Shown here: positions 56,901-64,000 of the stretch, in pieces | Layout: every line of letters starts with the position of its first letter | How positions within the stretch are numbered: position 1 is the first letter of the stretch | Assembly (NCBI GenBank): GCA_028386065.3 | Contig: JAKUCV010003137.1 | Location: 23,548-87,547, forward strand | DNA: 64,000 nt | Origin: Turnera subulata | Taxonomy: Eukaryota > Streptophyta > Magnoliopsida > Malpighiales > Passifloraceae | Reading direction: 5' to 3' | Program-made: the position numbers and the translations under genes | The notes under the pieces: generated by a model | The model's database searches: none | Seen by the model: the letters and a program-made list of their open reading frames with translations, nothing else | What the model was told of the DNA's origin: nothing

Positions 56901-57694
56901 ATCTGAATGGCTTAAAACCCCAATCTGTTTTCTCTTGTGAAAGTATAATCGGCCAGTGATCAGAAGTGAATCTCCGACCAGACTTTAAACTAATGGACCT
57001 AAACCAAATGCTCCACTCTCCTTCAGCCATTGCTCTATCAATTCTGCTTGCAACTTTTTTATTTGCCCAGGTAAATTGGCGGTCTTGAAGAGCAAACTCC
57101 TATAAACCCATATAAGACATGAAACTCTTCAGTACGCCCACACCCCTGCTGTATACTTTCCCACTTTTCCTTTCCTCCGGTTTCAATGTTTCATTAAAAT
57201 CCCCAATAACCAACCACGGGGATTAATGAGGATTTCAGACTTTTCAGGTCACTTCACATATCAATCCGCCTCTGCAAATTACAGTCTCCGTATACTCCAC
57301 AGATGCATACTTTCACTCATTCAGAGCCATAAAAACCTTCAACTAATATCCAATTAGAACTAGAGGTGGAGTTAATGCATTCAAATGAATCAGTTTCCCA
57401 CATCAAGATCATGCCCCCTGAATTCCCGCTGGCATCGACGGCCACGAAATCCAAATTCCCACGCTCCCATAACTTCGAACACGTATTAGCATTAACCCCC
57501 ACTGCTTTAGTTTCGCAAAGAAAAACAAAGGAAGCTGAATTGTCATGGATTAGATGCCGAACCTGTCTATATTTAGAGGAAGAGTTAATTCCTCTGATGT
57601 TCCAAGAGATTATACTAATCATGGAATGGGACAACACCCCATCTTGAAGACTCTTTAGGCCTTTAAGAATCGGTCCTAGCTCGACTCCATTCAA
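53973..57694 (-). pseudogene. LINE F ORF2, many frameshifts
   Basis: Endonuclease start SIISWNIRGINSS (the usual NCRG is NIRG), ETKAVG, and further down SDHWPI. Reverse transcriptase words are spread over several frames: KAPGPDRFN, FNDYRPITLVSALYKI, LKQGDPLSPFLF, and an active-site box YAND with one catalytic Asp lost. The zf-RVT region reads CPLCVQEIECHNHLFMHC and ICRWWEL. At least six frame changes or stops show this to be among the most eroded LINEs here. Confidence 0.85.
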
Positions 57695-58665
57695 GTCCTT
57701 CTTGTAGCACCAGCTCCCTTGCCATATTGGTCACCTCCCGATCATCCACTCTAGTGTCCCAACCAATCAAATTACCAACTCGAACTGTTTCGTCGGCCTC
57801 ATTATTGCAGACAGAAAACACTATCTTCTGTGGGTTGGGGACTTGAGGCACGGTGTCTGTTTACTCTTCGGATGTCCGAATCAGCCAAGGAAGAAATGAG
57901 GCTTCCGCGACCGTTAATGTTCTTCATCTTCCGAAATCTCCCCGTCTTTGTTCTTCGCAAAGCTATTGAAAGCTGTCTCTCAATAAGTCTGGAAATAAAA
58001 TCAGTTTGATGGAAGAGTGTTCTGGAATCTATGTCTTGGTTTTCACTGTATGGGAGTTTATTGGAGGATTGTGCTGACAAAGACGCATTAACCAAGGGCC
58101 GACTCTGTTTGCTGTTTGGTACTGGGCTTAAGGGGGGAGGTGCTAGAATATGCGGGCTGGAGAAATTATCTTGGGCTTCGACAGTAAGGTCATTACTATA
58201 GAACTCTTTTGGAGTGGGCTAGACTTCAAGGGTTTTAAATGGGTTACTGGTATCAATAGGGCTTGAGGGGTGGGGTACTAGGTTGAGGGTTTTTGAATGA
58301 CTGGTTTGGCCTAATTCAGGTGTGGGGCATGTAGGGATATGGAGGGGGTTATATGACAGCTGTTCAGATGGGATGTCGACCGACTTGGGATATTTCGAGG
58401 ATGGTGCTTCATGTATTGTCTCTTTGTGATTGGCTGGTGGTTTGAATTGTGTCGGGTTGAAAGCAGGGTTGACGTTTCGGGGCGATGAAAGATTTTCATT
58501 CCCGATAATGATTGGCATCAAGCGAAAAGGATCGGAATCACATTGTACCTCTTCGTTGCCCTTGCCGTCTCCGCCTAATGCCGGTGCCTTGTGGTTGGAG
58601 GAGCAACTCCCCTGAGCTTTTTTCTCCGATGAAGACGGAGAAAGAGATATTAAATCATCCACCAC
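57663..58665 (-). pseudogene. LINE F ORF1 C-terminal half, broken
   Basis: DDLISLSPSSSEK and a Pro/Ser-rich linker (58665-58219) align with the linker of LINE C ORF1 (NDLISLYPP). A basic part follows (58095-57802: LIERQLSIALRRTKT), and the end (57851-57663) has VRVGNLIGWD and LQEGLEWSRARTD. Confidence 0.65.
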
Positions 58666-58715
58666 TAGTTGCTTACTTTGATTGATGATATGAGTTACAA
58701 AAAGACTCAGGGTCT

Positions 58716-58833
58716 GTTTGGTTGCCTGGACTGGTGTGGACTTGGACTGAACTGAACTGGACTGAGACCACGTTTGGTTGTCTGGATTGTATGAGTGGAC
58801 TGTAGACTAATCCAAGCAGACCGTGTTTGGTTG
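58716..58833. repeat. Three subterminal GTTTGGTTG repeats
   Basis: GTTTGGTTG occurs at 58716-58724, 58772-58780 and 58825-58833 (spacing 56 and 53), each followed within 4-6 bases by TGGA(C/T)T. The stretch between holds several TGGACT/GAACT words. Regular subterminal repeats are typical binding sites for a transposase or its Myb partner. That role is inferred. Confidence 0.6.
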
Positions 58834-59236
58834 TACATGGACTGGACCTGGACTAAATGACAGAAATGACCAGAATACCCTTAGAACTGAAATGAAAAAA
58901 GATATTAACTGTTTGAATTAAAATGTACACCAACCTTTTTTTAAAAAAAAAATTTATATGGTTCACTTAATATGTAGACTTTTTTTTTGGACTTCCCTAA
59001 GATATTAACCATTTACACTAATATTATTTTCCAAATTTGTATTCCATATATTTAATAACATGAGTGTTAAGTGAAATAAATTCAATGAGACAAAATAGAC
59101 GAAGCAATAAAATATTTTCCGATTACATCATTGATAAATGTCATGCCATTACCACAACTCTTACAACAAAATGTAGAGCTCAAAGTTCAAATTCCAGTGC
59201 AATTGTCCATCGTCCTACACGATCCGCACCCTAATC
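58834..59236. other. Gene-free AT-rich interval inside the element
   Basis: Lies between the subterminal repeats and the small ORF. On the minus strand it would be the 3' UTR of that ORF. No feature is seen. Confidence 0.4.
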
Positions 59237-59599
59237 TTACATATTTTTGGCAAAGTTAGTTACAAATGTGTTTAGTACGAAGCCTAAGACCACCCCGATA
59301 AGTAAAGTCAATGCAAACCACAGCTTAAGATTCTTGTCTTCTTTTGTGGGCAATGAAACAGGAGGGTCATCAGGCACACTCTCGGATAAATTCTGAGTTT
59401 CCTCAATGAAGTTGCTACAATTATCATGAACCCATCTCTTCTCGCTCAGCACATATGCAGCTTGAGCCTCGCCTAATGTCTTATACCCTTGGTACGTTGC
59501 ATTCGAATACCCATCAACGGCTAATTTCACAGATGCCCAATCTTCATAAATCCCATTCCGACGCCCGTTGAACACCACATAATACCTATACTTTGCCAT
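59237..59599 (-). CDS. Small protein: RNase H1 N-terminal/viroplasmin-like fold plus membrane anchor
   Basis: An open frame of 120 codons with no intron needed, start MAKYRYYVVF. Residues 4-50 carry the pattern of the RNase H1 N-terminal hybrid-binding fold, also found in caulimovirus protein VI (PF01693): YYVVFNGRRNGIYEDW, then a Gly/aromatic turn (VDGYSNATYQGYKT) and the alanine-rich helix EAQAAY. No catalytic RNase H domain follows. Residues about 93-113 (LWFALTLLIGVVLGFVLNTF) form one hydrophobic segment near the C-terminus, as in tail-anchored proteins. Cys and acidic residues lie between. In RNase H1 this fold binds RNA-DNA hybrids or dsRNA. Here the function is unknown. It lies inside the Harbinger-type element, downstream of the Myb ORF and on the same strand. 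Confidence 0.75.
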   Translation of the reverse strand: MAKYRYYVVFNGRRNGIYEDWASVKLAVDGYSNATYQGYKTLGEAQAAYVLSEKRWVHDNCSNFIEETQNLSESVPDDPPVSLPTKEDKNLKLWFALTLLIGVVLGFVLNTFVTNFAKNM

Positions 59600-60083
59600 G
59601 CTTCACAATGAGTGCCTACATGAGAAATAAGATTCACATAAATTAAATGACTTTACTGCAAAAAAATCAACTTCCTGCGTATGAAATAACCTGCATTTTG
59701 TGCATGACACATACATACTTGGAAACCAAATTGGAACCTTGCTTCAATAACATGTGCAAGGGCACTGAAAATGGCAGGAAAATAAGCATTCACCAACAAC
59801 CAGTAAACACATCAACAACTGCCAAGAACAATCAACAACAATCAATGACACATATGCCAAATTGGAACCAAGATCACCAAAACACATGAAGCACGTAGTA
59901 CACATTTCAACTAATAACACATCAACAAGTAGCATTCCTTGCACAAGAACCTACAACTATGGAATTACTACATCCTTACAACTAAAACCAGCTTCTTATC
60001 CTAGCTTAAAGCCGCAAAAACATCAAGAATGGAGCTTGATGACAACCAAAAACAAGAAGCTAACACAACAGCAGCAAACATCT
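59600..60083. other. Gene-free interval between the small ORF and the Myb ORF
   Basis: Contains CA-rich words (AACACATCAACAA, CAACAATCAACAACAATCAA) but no gene. It would include the 3' UTR of the Myb ORF and the promoter of the small ORF. Confidence 0.4.
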
Positions 60084-61366
60084 TCACACACTAGCCAACT
60101 TCTCTGCCCACATCACCTTCTCCTCATCATCCAACCTCCAGAACAACTTCACATGCTTTGGCTCCTTCTGCATGGTATACAAGGTGGCAATGATGGTTCT
60201 CTTGGGCATAAACAGTCGGTCCAGCTCATTTCTAACAGCTTCCAGTGCATCTATAGCATCATCTTCTGCATTTTCTTCTCCCTCAGAGGCCTTCTGCTTT
60301 TTGGAACTCATTGCTTCATGCATCTGCACCCTTTCCTCTTTGGAATCAATGACAAAGGTCTCCATACACTTCATCAATTTGTCTATGGGGTCAGTCTCCC
60401 TGGCACGCTTTCCTTTCCTAGTTGATACAGACCCATCAGTTTGCTGCCCCGTAGTTGCAGGAGTCGGATTAGTGTTGGGGGGGGTAGCAGCCTCATTTTC
60501 ATCAACGTTTTCATTTAGTGTCGGGCCAGCATCAGCATCATCAGCCACATTTTCTGTTCCCCTTTCATTCTCCTCCTGCTGCTCCTGGAGACACTTTTCC
60601 CTCTCCCTATTCCTGGTTATCTTTGCCACACCTGAGGCATGATCCTTTCCGAAAATATGGCATAAGCGATCATACTCAGGGAAAGGAGTGCCAGCATGGT
60701 ACTTGGCCTTAGGACGCTTCTGCACAGATTGTTAAATGACATGGAAGTGAGTAACACTGTTAAAACCGTAAACAACTCCAGAATTTATTGTGTGCTTCAG
60801 AACATAAACAAAGCAGAAAAAACAAGAGTGATTCCAGCAAACAGAAGCAATCATCACGCCAATACACCACCCAACATGGAACCAGAAAATAAATGACTGC
60901 ACTCCCTTGTTTTCCAGAAAATAAATAACTTCTACTCTTCTTTCTAATCAATTGCAGATTAAGTAGTAGTGAAAAATAAATCCAGCATTGCATAACAGCT
61001 CTAAACAACACAAAAAGTAGATTAAATAGTCAACAGAATAAATGCACTTGCCTTGTTGTATGCATCAAGCACCTCCTTGCTGTCAACCGAAACACATTGC
61101 TTGACATCATCCCAAGCAAAGCCACTCTGTTGGAGCATTTCATAGCATGCCGTATACTTCTCCTTCAACTTTTTCATCTTATTTCGAATGTGGCAAGACT
61201 GCAGATCAACATTTGGTACCTTCTCCTTAATTTTCCCTAGAATGATGGAGTAAGTCCCGGGCTTGAAAGTACCTGCATCAGCCCTAAAACCCTCCACAAC
61301 CATGTCCTCCAGGGCATAAATCAAAGCCTCAACCTCCTCCTTCTTCCAGGACCGCCTATCACCCAT
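60084..61366 (-). CDS. Myb/SANT-like DNA-binding protein of the transposon (two exons)
   Basis: Exon 1 is 61366-61052 and exon 2 is 60719-60084, joined across a 332-bp intron. The donor is AAG|GCAAGT (a GC-AG type intron) and the acceptor TGTGCAG|AAG. The product is 316 aa without lesions. The N-terminal Myb/SANT-like domain shows RRSWKKEEVEALIYAL, DLQSCHIRNKMKKLKEKY and GFAWDD, with the spaced Trp/aromatic residues of that family. KYHAGTPFPEYDRLCHIFG follows. The middle is acidic and Asn/Thr-rich with RKGKRARE as a possible nuclear signal, and the C-terminal helix-rich part ends FWRLDDEEKVMWAEKL. In PIF/Harbinger elements this protein binds the ends and carries the transposase into the nucleus. 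The frame is intact although the transposase is not. Confidence 0.82.
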
Positions 61367-61645
61367 TTCTAACGTCTACAATCTACTCACACAGCAACAT
61401 TAATGCATATACAGAAATACACATGTAATAAACAAAACTGACACATCCATCAAATTACTTTCATTGACAAACCAATTGGAAACAATTCCATAAACAAATT
61501 CATACAAATAACAAACCTGAAATGCCTTCTCAAACACATAAAAGTAGCTGAAATGTCTTGACAAATACAAAAATGTTTAATCAAATACAGAACCGAAAAA
61601 GCAACCTAAGTAAGTTTCATAACCAGCAAGGATGAATATTAATTA

Positions 61646-63065
61646 TCACACATTGACAGTAGCATTGCGTGCATTCAGCCAATCATTGTACATCTCTTGG
61701 GCAAGTTTATCTCTCGCTTCTGTCCATTGAGGGGTACTTTGCACACATTCAATCAATTCCACATCATCTCCATCGGAATTGGAAAGCAACGCATCGGTTG
61801 ACTCATCCTCCTCTTCGGGATCATAAGACATTGAGCGTCTAATGAAATTGTGGAGCATTCCACAAGCCAATATTATTCTTCCTTGAATATTTATTGGATA
61901 AAAAGAAGGGCTCCTCAAAATTGCCCATCTTTTTTTCAGCAATCCAAAAGCACGCTCAATTACATTCCGTGCTTGAGGTTGAAAAGTTCTTGGTAATTGG
62001 CAGGCACCCTAGACCCGCTACCCCATTCTTTGAGGTGATATCGAGCTCCTCTATATGGTGCAAGAAACCCTGGACCGTTGGTATATCCAGCATCAACTAG
62101 GTAGTAGTTTCCTATCATTAGAAAAATAAAAAATAAACACAAATTCTTAAGCTTTTACTAAGTCTATTTGGTGTAAGTGGATGAATTAAACAAAAACATA
62201 CCAACGGGTACTTGCAAGCCATCAGGTTCCGTGACAGCATCACGTAACACTCTCGAGTCAGATGCTGACCCCTCCCATCCAGGGAAAACAAGTATAAAAT
62301 TCAAGTCCTTGTCACATACACCTAGAACATTGGTGGAAATGCGACCCTTCCTAGTTCGATACCTAGGTTTGTCCACCTCAGGTACAGTTACGTCGATGTA
62401 AGTACCATCCAATGCTCCCAAACATCCCTAGTGGACAATACTCTACCATTGTTACTACTATATGAAGGCCATTTTAAATCAGATTCAAAAAATACATGTA
62501 GACCATTTTAGGGTGAACTTATTACCTTAAAATACTTCCACCTTGGTTCATTGCAATTCTCAGGAATTGGTTCTGGCTTCACCATGAATGCATCCTGGGC
62601 TATGATAACAGACCTCAACACCGCATTGAAATTCCTACTTATTGTCTCTCCTGATCTATAGAATGCCATTTGAACGACCCTATTCTTCTCATGATGCGCT
62701 AAAATGTATAAAAAAGCAGCAACTTTCTCCTCAATACTAACACTACCATTAGCTCTCAGCCCTCCTTGAGTGCGGAGGACCTTACACAACTTTGCAAAAG
62801 TGTTCATGTCCATTCTCAAAGCACTTATAGTGCGCTCATCGGAAATCTTAGTAAACTTTTCAATGCTAGTTCTCCTAAGGAGTGAGTCTGCTAAAGCCTT
62901 ATCATACCTGGCACGCTTATTGTACCTATGTCTAATTTTCAAATAGACTGCCATGATGAACACTAACATGCAAAAAACCCTATTGCGGCGGTGTCTACGA
63001 TAGGACCAAATGGTCATCATTTGGCTATCCCAATCATCCATTTGCAATTTCTGGACAGCAACCAA
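61646..63065 (-). pseudogene. PIF/Harbinger transposase (DDE superfamily), one frameshift
   Basis: Three exons fit well: 63065-62526 (donor AAG|GTAATA), 62427-62202 (acceptor CTAG|GGA, donor TTG|GTATGT) and 62111-61646 (acceptor ATAG|GAA). Exon 1 has the helix-turn-helix-like region (RMDMNTFAKLCKVLRTQGGL, SVSIEEKVAAFLYILAH). Exon 2 carries GCLGALDGTYIDV with the first catalytic Asp. Exon 3 carries NYYLVDAGYTNGPGFLAPY with the second Asp, and IERAFGLLKKRW with the Glu. One base is missing at about 61963 (in KHARNVIERAF), giving a stop right before the catalytic Glu. Otherwise it is complete at about 410 aa, of the HARBI1/DDE_4 family. It is a very young pseudogene, or a sequence error could be the cause. 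Confidence 0.88.
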
Positions 63066-64000
63066 GATGTAATAAACTATTAATCAAAACAAAAAGCAAT
63101 GATCAAAATTGAGTAAATAAAGGCATTCATCATCGGCCAATTAAGGGCAGCAAGCATGTTATAATAAACAAATCAGAAACAAATTCATTTTGAGCATAGC
63201 AAGCATTACCAATAAATACTTAATTCAAGCAAGAATCAAAATTGACAAAATTAGTCATGAATCAATTATGAGCAGTACGCATGTTGCACTAAACCAATCA
63301 AAGACAAATACATTTGCTGCACAGCAAGCATGTTGCAATAAACACTTTAAACAAGTAAGAAACAATAATCAAAATTGACAGAACTAGGCATGACTAGTCA
63401 ATTATTAATGGAGTAGGAAAATGAGCAGGGTAACCAACCTTCTTAGAATGAACCCACACACTGACACCGACTGCTATGCTGCTGAAAAAAAAAAGAAGGA
63501 AAGAGTCTGAGAATAATTAAAAAGGAATTCAATCCTTTCGTCAAGAAGAATCAAACAAACAAAATGGGAACTGTATGGAATGATTACGAAGTAGGAACCA
63601 TATGACAACCATAATATCACCATAATATCAACAATCAAGTCAGTCGCATGTCAATGAACAAAGAGGAAGAAGATGAAAAAGGACGATGAGGTAGAACAAA
63701 TTACACTTGAGCAGTGAACAACAAAGAGTAGAATCAGTTATTCAATCAAATCCTCCCAAGTTATGAGTGCAAGTTGCATTCAACGGACACAAATCCAACA
63801 CTTAAACAGCCAAATCAGTCACCAAAAACATAGAAGGTGAGCAAGAATAATGGAGCATGATTGGTTGAGCAGTATACAGCAAACACCCGAATCAGATATA
63901 TTCTACAATTACATGCTAAAGTGTAATATCAGTAACAGGCCAGCAGGAGTTACAAGAAGGAGACTAAAATTAAAGGAAACGATCGTGGCCAGTGCCTACT
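63066..64000. other. Gene-free DNA with a degenerate tandem repeat
   Basis: 63140-63400 holds about three imperfect copies of a unit of roughly 110 bases with the words AGCAAGCATGTT, AATAAACA and CAAAATTGACA. The remainder is A-rich. On the minus strand it is the 5' leader or promoter of the transposase. No inverted terminus matching GGGTCTGTTTGG was found. Confidence 0.45.

Larger units (their letters stand above)
53779..58705 (-). mobile_element. LINE F, old and heavily mutated
   Basis: T-run 53779-53788 followed by ATACTAATCG, a tail like those of LINEs C and D. ORF2 pieces lie across 53973-57694 in all three minus frames and ORF1 pieces across 57663-58665. The ORF1 RRM and DUF4283-like parts are missing. 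The LINE stops just before the Harbinger-type end at 58710, so it was either 5'-truncated or split by that element. No target duplication was found. Confidence 0.82.
58710..64000 (-). mobile_element. PIF/Harbinger-type DNA transposon, left part
   Basis: A candidate left terminus begins GGGTCTGTTTGGTTGCCTGG at 58710. Inside, all on the minus strand, lie a DDE (HARBI1-type) transposase, a Myb/SANT-like ORF and a third small ORF. The first two are the standard gene pair of PIF/Harbinger elements. The right inverted end is not seen before 64000, so the element continues beyond the window or has lost its end. The terminus is inferred from the word and its subterminal repeats; no 3-bp TSD can be tested. 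Confidence 0.7.

Noticed and set aside
58710..58730. hAT-type end (CAGGGTCTG) instead of Harbinger
   Set aside because: The genes inside are Harbinger-type. Without the right end and TSD the alternative cannot be fully excluded, so the boundary is kept at moderate confidence.
59237..59599. Integrated pararetrovirus, because of the viroplasmin-like fold
   Set aside because: No coat, reverse transcriptase or movement gene of that type is nearby. The same fold is the N-terminal domain of cellular RNase H1, and the membrane anchor is not a viral feature I know.
59862..60425. 187-codon plus-strand frame
   Set aside because: Crosses the Myb 3' end in antisense and has no domain; treated as chance.
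60172..60642. 156-codon plus-strand frame opposite the Myb exon
   Set aside because: Antisense shadow of the acidic Myb exon 2, rich in Ser as expected for its complement.
63140..63400. CRISPR-like or satellite array
   Set aside because: The repeats are few, imperfect and long, without unique spacers; a degenerate tandem repeat is enough.

Overview
The window looks like euchromatic but transposon-riddled plant nuclear DNA, almost certainly from a eudicot. It is AT-rich, with plant-type F-box/F-box-associated-domain genes, plant L1-clade LINEs (ORF1 with RRM and DUF4283-like regions, ORF2 with endonuclease, reverse transcriptase and zf-RVT), a Ty1/copia element of the Tnt1/Tork type, Helitron ends, tRNA-derived SINEs, Mutator-type foldback elements and a PIF/Harbinger element. 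I cannot name the species. No RNA genes, CRISPR arrays or bacterial-type operons are visible.

Region 1 (1-53,500) is a head-to-tail, all plus-strand array of one F-box family. Two subtypes recur. Type I is about 420 aa, with an FYDVPLPP-like motif and a C-terminus ending TEALTSPYASTG. Type II is about 410 aa, with LYIFSLKTGSWK and YVCDFVPQSAK motifs. Three copies are open from start to stop: 1014-2279 (type I), 26373-27605 (type II) and 49494-50726 (type II). The rest are pseudogenes or fragments: 1-180, 3258-3605, 5211-11854, 14177-15497, 15648-16180, 16457-20445, 28563-35988, 36345-36637, 41384-44870 and 52126-53454. Shared 5' and 3' flanks show that the array grew by segmental duplication, partly as type II/type I pairs.

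Region 1 also records successive insertions. Many have exact target-site duplications (TSDs) and several sit inside F-box exons: LINE A (5620-10911, 12-bp TSD), LINE C (28589-34687, 14-bp TSD), LINE E (42899-44833, about 12-bp TSD), a Helitron (17235-20012, A|T target), a SINE (42351-42583, 20-bp TSD with one mismatch) and a second SINE (36653-36899, 15-bp TSD). Two Mutator-type foldback elements (4288-5147, 9-bp TSD; 12709-13888, 10-bp TSD), a mini-Helitron (48874-49164), a truncated copia element (45227-about 48125) and LINE fragments lie between genes.

Region 2 (53,779-58,705) is a heavily decayed minus-strand LINE (LINE F).

Region 3 (about 58,710 to the window end) is the left part of a PIF/Harbinger-type DNA transposon. 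It carries a three-exon DDE transposase with one frameshift, an apparently intact two-exon Myb/SANT-like ORF, and an intact 120-codon ORF that pairs an RNase H1 N-terminal/viroplasmin-like fold with a C-terminal membrane anchor. That third ORF is the least expected item in the window. The right end of this element is not visible.

Functionally, the intact F-box genes would encode substrate receptors of SCF ubiquitin ligases. Everything else is mobile-element machinery or its debris, and the interest lies in how repeated insertion and duplication shaped the F-box cluster.
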